Below, piece after piece: positions 45,161 through 57,335 of a DNA stretch of 64,000 bases. The translations under genes and the position numbers were made by a program. The DNA is from Baylisascaris procyonis (taxonomy: Eukaryota; Nematoda; Chromadorea; Rhabditida; Ascarididae): assembly GCA_037389465.1 (NCBI GenBank), contig JAZARR010000146.1, positions 1,798,001 through 1,862,000 on the forward strand, written 5' to 3'. Under the pieces are notes generated by a model. It saw only the letters and a list, made by a program, of their open reading frames with translations, was not told where the DNA came from and ran no database searches. The first letter of the stretch is position 1. Every line of letters begins with the position of its first letter.

Positions 45161-45225
45161 GGTGTACACGTTTCGGCCCTTATTCGTTTACGTGTGCACC
45201 TGAGTTATGCGCGGGCCATCATCAG
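45161..45225 (-). ncRNA. Hammerhead-like motif
   Basis: On the minus strand: CTGATGA (45225-45219), GGCCC, a 33-base loop, GGGCC, then GAAA (45174-45171). The arms GGTGTACACG (45161-45170) and CGTGTGCACC (45191-45200) also form a ten-pair inverted repeat with one mismatch. Stem III has a mismatch next to the core and I see no stem I, so activity is doubtful. Confidence 0.35.
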
Positions 45226-45837
45226 AACGATACGCATAACCCTGTTAGTCAAATGATAAGAAGTTGTAATGTTAGTGAAACAGAACAATGTAAAGGGCGG
45301 CTTAATAAGGAGACAGATAGAGGTAGAAAAGAGGACCTGGAAACGCAAAAAACGAGGAATAGAATGAAGAAAGTCGAGATTATTCTATGATGTAGTTATC
45401 GAAAAGCTTCTATAATAAAAGAAAATTATGAAAGTAAAATTGAAATCCCGCGTGTAAACGCGCTGTCGTAAGTAATAGTTCTGATGTTAATGGTGGTCGT
45501 AGAAGTAGAAGGTTCCAGCAATGCATCAATTTTGGCGCTATATAGTGCTGTAGGCCATTGTCAGATCAATCTTTTAGTGGATCTTTATAAAGGAGAACCG
45601 TGATTCGCGAACCAATAAATATATTTTTTCATGACGTTAGCACTATAGTAGTTAATTAAAACCACTTTCTCTAATATGGACCACCGCATTATTAAGTAAA
45701 TAATGTTAATAACCTAAATTCTATTAGCGTAATTATAAAATCAAGCTATTATGTCAATTGTATTTTCTTATAAGAATGCACCAGACCCGTTTATTCCATG
45801 AAGTACCTATGTCTTTAATCTCACCATGTGTAAGATA

Positions 45838-46203
45838 CTAAAGCCCATAAAAAATTGTATAAAGCAAATTACTAATACTCTGTCTGTTTGGGTAAACAAA
45901 CTTATATATCAATTCCGGTTTATTGATCAATGCCTTGTATATAAACTTTTTCATAATGAAAATACTAAGACCTTTATCCCTATAATTTTTAAGTAGGTCT
46001 TTGCACTTGTTGATGAAATCTTCTTTAACGGAGCACAGTTTAGTAAACCTATAGATTTGGGAAACTATAAGGTTTTTATGTATAAACAGAGGAATATTAC
46101 TATCCAATTGAGCATATTTGTTAACTGGAAAGTTAAACTGATCGGTCTTATCATATACATTTGTGACCACACCATTACGTGTAATACATAAGTTTAAATC
46201 CAA
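45838..46203 (-). pseudogene. Reverse transcriptase C-terminal fragment
   Basis: A 121-codon open frame. It starts within FLDLNLCITRNGVV and continues YDKTDQFNFPVN, SNIPLFIHKN, IVSQIYRFTKLCS and DFINKCKDLLKNYRDKG. This order (a target strand, a proline-rich turn, then a helix with a Tyr/Phe-Arg-Phe core ending in Cys, then a long basic helix) is what I know from the region after the catalytic domain in Penelope-like and related reverse transcriptases. Upstream in frame is a TGA, and no YxDD box is present in any frame, so it is a 5'-truncated remnant. The next upstream frame (46412-46194) is not RT-like. Confidence 0.55.
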
Positions 46204-46230
46204 AAAACCTTTCTTTTTTTCGCGTTAGTG

Positions 46231-47663
46231 TGCCGAAAAATCAATTGGGCAATGTGTAGTTCCCTGCATATACTTGCTAAAACGTAAAGCCCACTCCATG
46301 AAGCACGTCTGTGCAATATGCACAATTTACAGTCTCCTTCATATGTGGAGGTTGGTATTTGGTAAAAAATTTTGCATACGTGCAATAAATTGGAGGCACG
46401 TATCGCTAACATTTCTAATGGGGCTTATAATCCGAGTGAAGCAACTGCTTAATTCAAGCCATACAACGGTTCAATCAGGTAATCAATCGAAAAGAAAACA
46501 AAAGTCATATCTGCCCAAAATCGACTTGTGGCCTAGTCCATGTTTTGGCATGATTAGGGGCAGTTATCCTGAAGAAGAAATCGCTTCCAAATTTTCTACC
46601 GTTTTCGCTCAGAATGTTCAGCTCAATTTCGCAGCTAAAATACATCACTGAAGTATTTAGTGCTGACAGATGTGTCATGATTTAAGTAAATTATGCTGTG
46701 TCGGTTATCGTTTATCTGCAGTTTGTCAACTACCGCGGATGTCTTTAACAACGATTAACCAAGGTTGCTGAACATTGTGCATTTGCTGATCACAAATATT
46801 CAAATGATCAACATACTTCCGCATTCACTAGAAAAAAAAAATCTCCCGAATTCGTCAAATGATGCAGAAATTCGATGAATCATGATGCAATTATTAGAAA
46901 TAATCGAATAAATTGCCTTTCAGCCTCTTTCAAAAGCTACCACATTTTAATAATGCGTTGGAAACTAACAATGATGCAATAAGAAAGACGTTTTTCTTTT
47001 GCAATAAAAAACTGCACTTCACTGCTTGTGGTTGGTTTAACGATTTGCGTCTGTGAAAGAGATATGAGCCAAATTTGCATACTCAGATGCCTCATACATC
47101 GAAAGTTCTTTTTCACAAAATGCGCGAAAAGACATTTTCTTACTCTTTACTAATATGGTAATTCAATAGTCAATAGTCAACGCAATGCTTTTACTGCATT
47201 TTTTTTTTTTGCGATGGCAGTGGGTGCTATCCAGTGAGTATTGCATGCTAATAAGATACAATATCAAATAGTCAAATGGCTGTCGTTTTGGACAATTAGC
47301 ATTCTAGATGATCAAAAATGGCGGACATTTGGTTGTTAGCTAGGGTCTGTCATTAGCACACGATGAAACGCTTCAGTGAAAACTTCCTGACAGACGGCAA
47401 TAACTTATCAACAATATGAGACGCTAATTCACCTACATATTACTATTTATCCATAGTAAAATGTGGACTGAGTTAACCACACCTAAAACCGAATATTGTG
47501 CTTTCAAGCGACTTGGCTACTTTGTCCCTTCTTGAACTCCGTAAAGCAACTAGTAAGCGACAGAACAAATTTGAACAATCTTTCGTAAATTGGTTGTCAT
47601 CTTTTTGTGGTGCACATCAATGGTGTAAATGCGCACGATAAGCGTTGAACGACTAGTGGATAC
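46231..47663. other. No gene supported
   Basis: A 125-codon plus frame at 46274-46651 is open but overlaps the decayed element edge and has no family or splice support. The rest is AT-rich. Confidence 0.35.
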
Positions 47664-47782
47664 CTTTCAAAAACATCGCCGATGGAATTTTCTTCCTTTG
47701 ATTCAATAAGAATATGCTTTTTGACACCTAAAAACCGTTGACACAAAGATGTGTAATTGTAGAAAGAGTTGGTTTTGGACAT
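47664..47782 (-). CDS. Possible first exon of an unrecognised leftward gene
   Basis: Not recognised. From an ATG at 47782 it reads 39 codons and two bases, then meets a GTATCC donor. It begins MSKTNSFYNYTSLCQRF and ends ENSIGDVFE; the product is polar with no signal peptide. The donor phase (2) fits the acceptor phase of the exon at 41957-41558, giving FER-TWIVV across the join, but further exons may lie between. The intron would be about 5.7 kb, much longer than those in the synthetase gene. Confidence 0.35.
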
Positions 47783-49656
47783 TCCTTGTTTACAAATTAA
47801 AGAGCATAGTAGATGCGATTTTGTATATTTAAGGCCGAGTTAAGAGCATTGGAAAGGGTAGCAGTACATTTAAGCAAATGAATTTATTCAAATGTATAGA
47901 GTAACGAATTGAACACAAGATAAGTGAATAAATAGAAAAGTAGCAAACATAAGATTCAAAGGGAATGATGATAACGGAACAAAAAAATTGAAAGCAACGA
48001 TGCGAAAAAACAATGAGAAAGAACAACGAGTTGAAAATATTTTTAAATCAGCTATACGTATAATCGATAATCTTTGAGTGGAGCTGGCACGTTTAAATGT
48101 AAAAGCCTTCTTGGAAGCAAACAATACTAAATGAATGAGTGGAACAAGTTTATTCGTTTAACTTTTGAAAGGAATCCGGTCGTGTGAGGTGGAAGCGATA
48201 TATGTCTACCATTCAATGGAATGAAGGAAAGGTAGATCTAAGAAATATTCCACTAAGGAGTTCTATTTATCCACAGCTCTACTGGAAAATAAATATTTGA
48301 AGTTATCTTATCGATACCAGTTGGCAGGTAGTTTGACTTCGTGGGTACTTCGCCTAATCATATCGGAGTATCTGAAGATCCTATCAAACGGGAAATCAAA
48401 CATGAGATGAAAAATATCGTGCACCGCTGACAAATCAAAATACAAATGAAGAAATTGGAAGCTTTACAGAGTAGAATCTATATTCATTCTATATAATTTG
48501 GAGCAGAAAGCGATTTGAATTCTTATAATTCTAGTGAAGGATCGCTTAAAATCATTCCGAACAAGTTGATATATTGATTGTCGCCATTTGGATATGAACC
48601 TGACCACACAGAAGAGACGCACTCCAGCAGTGGTCGAACGTAAACCGTTATGAGTATTCCGAGAGGGGAGTGTTGGAAGCGAAAGTTGTTTGAAAGGGAT
48701 TAGGGAGGGGGGTATGTATTGATATCCCGAGAGTTTTCTGTCAACTCCTCTCTTTTCTGATTTCTGAATTATTGGTGAGTGAACACTGGCAACAGCTTAA
48801 AATGTTAAGGCATTAAGCATAAGTGAAGCGGAAATTCCTAATAAATATAGTTGTATACATGAATAAATCCCCAAAAATGCTCAAAAAACACTGCTGCATG
48901 AACTAAGAAATACAGTTAATTCCATAGAAATAAATAAGACGAAATAAGTTCTGAAATAATGCAAGTAGTAAGTTGTAAAATGACTCATCTGACTACAAAA
49001 ATGCCCAAAAACGCCTACAAAGAGTACGCTCGTTATGGTGAGTCCACTCTTGCTCGTTCTAAACAAAAACTTGCTGTGTTGTTTGGTTAGTTGCAACATT
49101 CACCATATCCCTCAAAGCACGTCGAAATCTGTTGAAAAAGCTTTTCTATGCGTTTACCTGAGGAGTTTGGATGCATCGTGAGTCACCTCTCTTCAGAAAC
49201 GGAACACATTCGTAGCAAAAGGAAATAAATGCGCTCTGTTTCGTTTCCATATGAACGCTATTGGATTCTGGCGAATTATTGCTCGGTGAGAAAGGTTGCA
49301 CTACTTTTTTGGGGGGAATACAGAAGGTTATGCATAAATCAATTACCAGAAACTTTGTTTGATAACATCGTTCTGAAGTGTCTGTTTCACTTCTTAATCC
49401 TTTGAACCATCCATTTTCGTTGAACATTAAGTCAACAGGTTAATGAAACGGTCCAATAAGAACAGCATTACAATAGAGGCACAATGGCAGCAAAAAAGCA
49501 AATGGTTGCTAATCATTACTTAATTAATATATAGTATTATAGCATATTACAACTTACATTTATAAAATTGTGTTAGTTGTACTTATTTTTATTGGTATAT
49601 TACAGTGTCTTATATGATAATGCATGCAACTAACATAAAGTATTACACAATAGATT
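47783..49656. other. No gene seen
   Basis: Minus-strand frames at 47829-48124, 48881-49099 and 49146-49427 lack splice support. The last has mixed composition but no clear acceptor or donor. Confidence 0.4.
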
Positions 49657-49702
49657 ATTGTAACCAATATTTACACAATAGAGCGTAATTACTGGTTACA
49701 AT
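49657..49702. repeat. Short perfect inverted repeat
   Basis: ATTGTAACCA at 49657-49666 and its exact complement TGGTTACAAT at 49693-49702 can form a ten-pair hairpin with a 26-base loop. The word TTACACAATAG occurs twice beside and inside it. Confidence 0.6.
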
Positions 49703-49737
49703 GTGAACTACAAAATATAGTTACGGTTATAACTAAT

Positions 49738-50273
49738 AATATGTAGCGAACAGCAGATGAATATGGTGGTTTGATATTCGGGAGTCGATGGGAGTCGACG
49801 TACTCCACTGGTCGGTTGGCTCCCCCGCGAGTACACAAGTAAAAACACAATCGTAGTATGTGTTTATGAACGAGTAAGCACGAATACAGATGAGGTTACA
49901 ATACAACAGCTTCACAATACAAGTTCGTCGTTTCAATGGCACAATGTGACAACCAAGATTTGACCTCACGTATATTTGCCACACAAAGCGGGGTTTTCTT
50001 CTTTTATCGCGAGAGTCTCGAAATACGGGTGAGAATTTTGCTCTCTTCGTTTAGCTGTCTGTTCGCTATAAATGAATATCGGATCGTTTGATCTGGATAA
50101 AAGAGAGCTCGAAATATCGAAAGTCTTAAACAGGCCTGATCGCGGGCTCGTCCACTTGTGCCCCTTCTGGATCGGCCACCGTTTTCGTCCCACGTTTGAT
50201 TGCTTGGTACTGCGGGCTCACCACCCGTCGGACCTCAAACTTGGGTAATTAAACCTTATATTCGAGTAAACAA
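49738..50273 (-). mobile_element. Possible solo LTR
   Basis: A GC-richer island inside very AT-rich DNA. On the minus strand it can be framed as starting TGTTTACTCG and ending GTTCGCTACA, the usual TG...CA form, with a TATAAGG word near the start. No target-site duplication is visible at these edges and no gag or pol frame adjoins. An open frame of 75 codons (50193-49966) lies inside. The assignment is by general form only. Confidence 0.28.
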
Positions 50274-50610
50274 TGAAGCGAAATGCGACACAACAAATAA
50301 ACATGATATAGTGAATCGTTGGAACTTCATATAGGTCCAGTAAAAGCTAATATCTGGAGTAGAGAGATTGTAGGTCCAGTGACCATTCGTAACACAAATC
50401 GCATGAACTGTTTTACAAGGGGATTAACTGAACAAGTACACAAGCTAAGAGTTGAATGAAGAATTCGACCGACATATATGAGAAGCTGAGCCCAATGCGT
50501 CTTCACTGTCGGTCATTGGGCGAGTTGAATGAGCGGTTTAAGCTTGTGAGAGGCGTGAACTGTTGAGGGCGTCATGAGCGGCGTATCTGGTTTCATAGAT
50601 CGGTGTCTTA
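50274..50610. other. No gene seen
   Basis: The word TAGGTCCAGT occurs at 50333 and 50371. Nothing else was found. Confidence 0.45.
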
Positions 50611-50907
50611 GCAATTAGCGATAGTCAATGTATTCGTCGTGACCTGCTCTTCTTATGCCATTCATGATGCCGTCTTCGACTGATATCTCCCGCTCTCCAG
50701 CTGCATCGGTATTGTAAACAAACATAACGCTTTCGCGAATATTCGCTTTATGGTTGCTCAACGGTGAATTTGCATTTAGCGCTAGTGACTGTATTCGTTG
50801 TGATTTACTCTTCTTATGTTAGTCATGATGCTTTCTCTGACTGACATTTCCGGTTCGCCGGCTGCATCGATATCGTAAATAGATGTAACGCTTTCGCGAA
50901 TGTTCGC
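50611..50907. repeat. Diverged direct duplication, two copies of ~136 bp
   Basis: Copy one is 50611-50745 and copy two 50772-50907. Shared words include TTAGCGMTAGT, TCTTCTTATG, GGCTGCATCG or AGCTGCATCG, and TAACGCTTTCGCGAAT near the ends. Identity is about 80 percent by eye. The sequence is GC-richer than its surroundings and has no open frame shared by both copies. Confidence 0.85.
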
Positions 50908-52825
50908 GACATAATAACAATTACAACAATTATACTAAAACTAATACAGTACGAAATTGATACAATGTATCACTAATTAATACAATAAAAATTAAAACTG
51001 CAACTAAAAGATTGATGGTTTTAGATGTAGGATAATAGAAATGTTTTTTATTTACTTTACTTACTATTAGATTTTATCCAAATTCAATTTTTTGCTCACT
51101 TTGATTAAAAAATCATCTGTTATGAGTAGTATCTCTTCCTATCGTTTCTACTTGTCTAGATCCACTGCATCTATGTAAAGTAGAGTGTTTGCATGACAAT
51201 GTTGAACCATCAATCGACAACTACTCATGTTTTCTGATGAAATACATATAAAACGGCTTGTTTTTTTTTTTTTTTGTTTTTTGTTAATAAACTTTGCAGA
51301 TGAAAAAAGAACAGTTTTTGACAAATGAGTAATCTTGAAAGTTTTCAAGCTCTACTAGTCTAAGAGCTAACAAAACATGGGAAAGCACAAAACTCAATGA
51401 AAAGAATTCGCTCTATCATAGTTTTCTTTCTTAAGCAACTAAGCACCCGGTAATGAAGCAGTATTTGGGGAATGAGATTGCAATAATGAATCTGCTATAG
51501 TGCAACCCTGCGAGGTATATAAAAGCGGACATTTAAGACACCGACAAATGATGCAATAAATCCACAAAGCCACAGGATGATATATATGCGTGACTCACCC
51601 TGCTTACTAGATCAGCTGATAGCAGAAGAGCATACAGCTGCGAGACGTTATATACTGATTGTGTTTCTCATAAGAAATTAGCTCGATATCCCACTTAACT
51701 TTTTCTCAGTGCCTGTTTACACGTTTGTTTCCAGCGAGTTCCACGAAACGAACGAATTGTGGATCATTGTAGAAGTTATTGCCTGAAGTTCACGTTCTTC
51801 TTACTACTTCTTGACTTACATTAAGCACCTAATACTACGTCATGCTCTATTACTTTCAAGCATGAAGCGGCACCTGATTGTTGCCTAAGGAAAACAAGTT
51901 TAATAAATTCAAAAGCGCGTATTTTATTGAATGTTTGAAAACAATATTCTGTTGCAAATAAATTTTGCCCATTATTTTATGACACGCAGTAATTGTCGTG
52001 TCTGTTTGAAATTCAACACTTTCACAGTTACTCGGCTCTACGATCATTCAACGAAGAATTTCCTATGCCCATAGCAAAGATCAGCCTGACAAAAAAAAAA
52101 ACACTGCTGAATGTTTATTTGTTATTTACTCTACAATGGTACCGATAGCAATAAAATATATTGCTATGAGAAATCTTTACATCAGGCTTGAAAGCCCTAA
52201 CCGAAATTGTAAATGAGCCAAGTTCATGCCGGAGTGACATATGCGCATTTCGATTCAAATAAAGCTGCAACTCTCCACTAAAATATTTCTCGGTATCAAC
52301 CGAAAGAATTATGAGCTGAAATCCACCTTAAGAAAATGCTGTGTTCGCATCAAAAAGCGGAACGCAACAAACAGCTCGAATTTTAAGCTCTCTAGCTGAA
52401 CATAGGCCTCCTTGATTATTTCTCCTCTGTCGATTATGTGATAAGGAAAGAAAAATTGAAGATCCATCCTTTCTGTCATAAATTCACTTAAGGAACCTTA
52501 CAGTTAAAACTGTACTAACTTTATATGAATAAAAACAAGCTGTTGGCAATTTACGGAGACTTCGGAAATGCGCATAGGCTATATTCAAAGACTGTGGAAG
52601 CGACCAAAAATCGTCTAGTCTGCAACACACACTCTCTAAGAAAACGAAAAAACAATCATTCTTTATGGCGATTCCTCCCGAAAAAAATGGCCCTGAAAAG
52701 TAGGAAAGCACAAATTTTTCTTGCAGTTAAACCATCGGAAATTTTATGAACGCTCTAAGTCTCTGGATTTGTATTCCTTATTTTACCGTGAAAATGAACG
52801 CCATGAAACCCTTAGCAACCTTTAA
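50908..52825. other. No gene supported
   Basis: AT-rich. Overlapping frames at 52484-52749 on both strands cannot be told apart, and no splice signals support either. Confidence 0.4.
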
Positions 52826-52985
52826 TATGCACAGTGCTCGCAAATGTTCAAATGAGATTTCACTGAGCTGAAGTTCGCGAGTTCATCCTCATGAAGTTTT
52901 GAGTTAACGAAGTACCAGTTATAATCCTTGGGGATCCCAATATTTCCACAAGTATAAGATGGTCTTAAGGTGATGAATTCAATCC
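52826..52985 (-). CDS. Uncertain terminal exon
   Basis: Not recognised. On the minus strand about 53 codons read NGRIEFITLRPSYTCGNIGI, then DYNWYFVNSKLHEDEL and HLNICEHCAY before a TAA. The four cysteines suggest an extracellular protein. The frame continues upstream into the TG/CA-rich block, and no clean acceptor separates them. Confidence 0.2.
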
Positions 52986-52989
52986 GCCC

Positions 52990-53240
52990 ATTCGTCTGTC
53001 GGCTGTTTGTATGTGTCGGTGTCGGTGTGCCTGTCTGTGTTTGTAAATGCGTTTGTTCGTATTGTTTCTCTTTGTCTTCGCCTTTGCTTGCGTTCATGTT
53101 TGTGTCTGCGTTTATTCGTATTTGTGAATGTTTATATTTGTTTGTGGTTGTGTTTGAGTTGTTTTTATGGAGCTTGTGTTTGTGCTCGTGTTGTTTGTGT
53201 TTGTGCTATTTGTGTTGCTCGAGGCTATATGGTGTTTTTA
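52990..53240. repeat. TG-rich low-complexity block (TTTGTG-like)
   Basis: Plus strand made of TTTGTG, TGTCTG and TTCGTG words with almost no A. It is a T/G counterpart of the CA-rich block at 5.6-6.1 kb. Open frames on both strands here are artefacts of composition. Confidence 0.88.
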
Positions 53241-56200
53241 TGTAATGTGTGATCCAACAAGGCAACGATGGTCGTTAGATTCGTGTCGGAGCAATGAGAT
53301 GTCCTTTTGAGTAGGAGATTTTACCGGAAATAATTGAGACCGCTAATCGCAATTGAGGGCTTCATCCACATCCTATCTTATCTTCGACCTCGTGAGCTAT
53401 CGAAAGCAAAAAGTACGTTCTTCCTACTCTTAGCTTAGTATCTCAAGTTTGCTTAATCTCTGTGAGTAACTTGTGGTCTATCAAAGACAGGTAGTAAAGT
53501 TTTTTTAGGATTTATTGATCAGTACCCTAAACACCCTTGGCATACTTGAACATAAGCTGCACAAATGTTCTTCATGCTCTTGACTTATTGAGTGAACTTA
53601 AATGTAAAAACTTTTGTATCTAGTTGCTTGTTGAAGACAAGGTGCAATTCCGTGACAGAGCTTCATTCCGTACTTCAGGTGTCCTTTGTCGTCTTAAATT
53701 ATTTTGCAATTCTACTACATACTTTTAATTAATAGTAGAAATAAAAAAGTAGATAGTCTGCTGACTCGCGGAAGGTAGGAGATAGATCACTTTAGAACTC
53801 TTCCTGATCAGAGGATATTACGCGTTTTGGCACACTTCGAGATTTATATGATAGGAAAGAAAGGTGGATCGGAAAGGTGGAAAGTACTCGCTGGCATCGT
53901 TTCATGGGTAAGCTGTTCCTAGACGAATTGAGGCACTAAGCAGCTACATCGCATGCGTGGCGCATTATTGTGAACGCCCAAAATGGCCGACCCCTTTGAA
54001 GCATCACTCGCGAGATGTGGCGCTTTTCAATGACAACCATGGCCGCTCGATCAGATTGCTGTCAGTTTGCTTTGCGTGCAGTCTTAGCGTTATCGTCGGA
54101 AGATTTTCATAAACTCTTTATCGAAATGAATACATCATTTTGCGGCTTTCTCTTCGCATTAGCATTGCTATTGCAATTGTTGCTTTGTGAAAACCTTTTA
54201 TTTGTTTCTTCTTTATTGCGGAATGGTTTTTTTTGTCGTCACTTGAAATCATATGAAGCTAAAATTCTAAAGAAGAGTCGAAACTAAAATTGAGAAACCT
54301 CGCCGTTTTCACACCTCATTTGCATTATATTTGCATAGATGAAAAAAATGTGGTAACGATAGTAAACGATGAATAACATCCGTTGTGCACTCCTACTGTT
54401 TTCTTACATTGGCGGAAATGTGATTTATTTTTTGTGGAAAAAAGGCAAACGAATATAAAAAAGTGTTACGCTTCAATAAAAGCAAATCGTGAACGATGCA
54501 AAGTTTATCTGCCTGTTTATTTGCCGCTGAAGTTGTTGATGGGCCTATCTCGGCAACAGCCTATCTCGCTTTTGGCTCCACTATGACGCATTTAATTGTG
54601 AGTGAAGAATTTACTGAGCACTTATTTCACAGCTCAGTGGTCTATCGCATTTCCCAGCGGTATATAGTCGATTGTTTACTCGTTTCTTAGATCGACGAAA
54701 TGAGCCGTTCTCACAGGTACACCTACTTGGAAAGATGGGGAAATTCCTAAAGTACATTATCTTTCCTGTACTTTATTTAATGAATTTTGGGCTTATACTT
54801 AGGCATGATTGTCGATCAAAATCGAAGGAAACTAGAGATGTCTCTCGCATTTTTCGCATTTGGTCAACCTTTGTCATACGAAAGCCTACATATTTTCATG
54901 ACTTGCCTTTGGCCATGCGAACTGTCTCATAGCCGACACAAGTTTAACTTCGCCGTTTCTCTCATAACTAAAAAAAAGACGTTCTACTATGATCAAAACG
55001 TGTTGAAGCGAAAGAACGAATTACGAAATGCTATATTTGTTTATGACTACAATCTTACATATAAATAGCAAAACGCCGAACAAGTTGTCTTCTTGCTTAT
55101 GATTTTTCTCAGCTTTTTTTTTTTCTGAAATGGTTTTATAATTTTCAAACGATTAGGTTGTAGCATCTTCAAAATTTTCTGCATAGTACTTTCAACGAAT
55201 TAATTTGATGATGTTTCAAGAGACTGAGTCAGTAAAAGGATGCTGTAGCAGAGTTTGAACAAATTGTAACATCAGGTTTCAGTTTCATTTTTCATGCAGA
55301 GCAGCAGCCGTGATGATCACTTCTGTTTAACAGAAAGTACTGTAATTTTTAATCAGCAAGAATAGCACTGATAAAAATTTCGGAGCATTTGCTCGCATTT
55401 TTCTAGAAGCACGGTTGATGCTTCAATACGTTCAAATGAGTAGTTTTTAATGTCCATTTACGAATAAACCTTTTTACGTGCATTTGCTGAACGTAATTCC
55501 AATTTCAATGTATTTCCACAAGTGTTCGACAACCTAAACACACTTTAGCCACCTTATTTAACTTATTAAATTAGTATTAGAGTATCATTTCAATGCAGTA
55601 TAACGTCAGTGAAGGCAATCAACAAATGGTAAAAGTCATCAGTTATAAAGTATAAAAGACGCATTGAATGAAAACGACGCGAACTTCTTATCGACGTGCA
55701 AATGGCTGCCTAAGAGAGGAGGGTTTCGAGCTTGTTCAATTGTGGTCGAATTTCTCATGCAGCGCTCACAAATTGTATGCAATAGCCGCAAGCTATTTTC
55801 GATTGAATTTTCACATCTTTAGGATTCAAAAAAAAGAGACTTCCACTTGCATTAAAAGTGTTCGAATTTTGTGGATCACTCTCAGTTATACAACTCCCCT
55901 TCATGTCATACCCATGAAAATGCGCTCAAGGGTTGAAATATTATGATGCGCATTCGTTTTTATACACGTATTTGACTCGACTTGAGCAACGTATCTCTTA
56001 TCTACATATTCAACGTTTGATTGTTGCACCCCATTTTCATGTATGTCCATTAGTTGGCTCATTTATCGATTGGCTCCATTCATTGATCATTTAGCATCAA
56101 AACGGCTGCTTGCAGCGCAAAATTTCATTATTTGTGTCATGATCGGTCTTTACTCATCCAATGCAATCAACAACAGATGCATGTAGACTTGAAGATACGT

Positions 56201-57335
56201 CCATCAATTGTATTGCCTCATTATGGCCTCTCTGATGACCCAAGATACAGCTGCCTATTTTATTGCTATCTACACGCCAGGATTAGAGCTCCTTGCTGAC
56301 CGAATAAATTAAATTGCATCTGTCTTCTTGGATTCTTAATTAAATGCTTCTAGTGGCATTGTTTTACTCGCTTCACGCTTTTGCTTTTCTGAGCGCAATC
56401 GTTTTCTCGAATTCGCTCTAGGTGTCAACTCAAGTATTGAACGTAAAAAGCGCCGTATTTTAAAGTCTGTCAGCGCGTAAAGCGCTCAAACGCTAGCTTC
56501 ACCTAATATTTACAATCACCTTTTTCTTCTTTTGAAATCTAAAGTTTTCTAATGTTTCAGTTAATAAGCTCACTATCATTGAAATTTATCATTGGTTTGT
56601 TCTTATGCATGATTACAATGGAGTTTGGTCATGAAACCTATCCCATGACGTCTTCCTTGACTGCTAAAAAGATTTGTTTCAACTGTATCTTACCCAATTC
56701 GCTGCATCAACCACCCAATGAAATGAATGTATACGCATTTATAAGGCGATAAACATACCTAAACGAAAGCCGCTATGATCTCGCTTCATCTCGTCGCAGT
56801 GGGATGCTTAATGTGTACATACATACCTCTCCACTTACAAAATGGCAAATATCAATTTGCTAGGACTCACTCAGCGCATTGTGGACCAGGTGCCACATGT
56901 GGCTTTTTTTTTTTGCTCTCGTTAGGCCAACGTTTTCTGAATAAGGGGATCTGATACGGTGCTTGTTTTAGTAGAATCGTCATCACCACATGAACACATT
57001 CTAGATCTGAACATATTCTCGAGTTGAAAGAGATACTGAAGATTGATTGTATATCTATCGTTATCCGCAAATAATGCATAATCAACTTCATAATCCGGCT
57101 TCATGAATCATATCAAGAGTACTAGGCACGCAAGTGGAGAGCATTTATTAAGGTTCACCTTGTCGAAATATGAAAATAGCTGTCGTGAAATGGGCTTCTT
57201 TCACAGCACTCATGCGATTAACGCAAAAGCAGCTTGCGTGTTAAAGGCAGTTTTGAATAGAAAAATGTTGAAAAGTTACCGTAAAAATTGTTGCATGCAT
57301 ATTACGCTGCGCTACGTTCAAGTTTATCATTCCAG
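53241..57335. other. Possible 5' part of the rightward gene; exons not settled
   Basis: GC-richer from 53930 to 54160, where an ATG at 53983 opens 16 codons (MADPFEASLARCGAFQ) and could be a first exon. A candidate exon at 54496-54597 reads SLSACLFAAEVVDGPIS and ends in phase 0 at GTGAGTG, fitting the next firm exon at 57336, but it lacks a clear acceptor if internal. A 92-codon frame at 55668-55946 is open without splice support. Other frames are weak. Confidence 0.35.

Larger units (their letters stand above)
45161..46230 (-). mobile_element. Truncated, decayed Penelope-like retroelement
   Basis: Read on the minus strand, a fragment of reverse-transcriptase C-terminal region (46203-45838) is followed about 600 bases later by a structured segment (45225-45161) with CTGATGA, the stem pair GGCCC/GGGCC and GAAACGT. 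Penelope-like elements are known to carry hammerhead-type ribozyme motifs of this kind in their terminal repeats. The 5' part, including the RT active site, is gone; the GIY-YIG nuclease was not found between the two parts. Boundaries are approximate. Confidence 0.5.
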
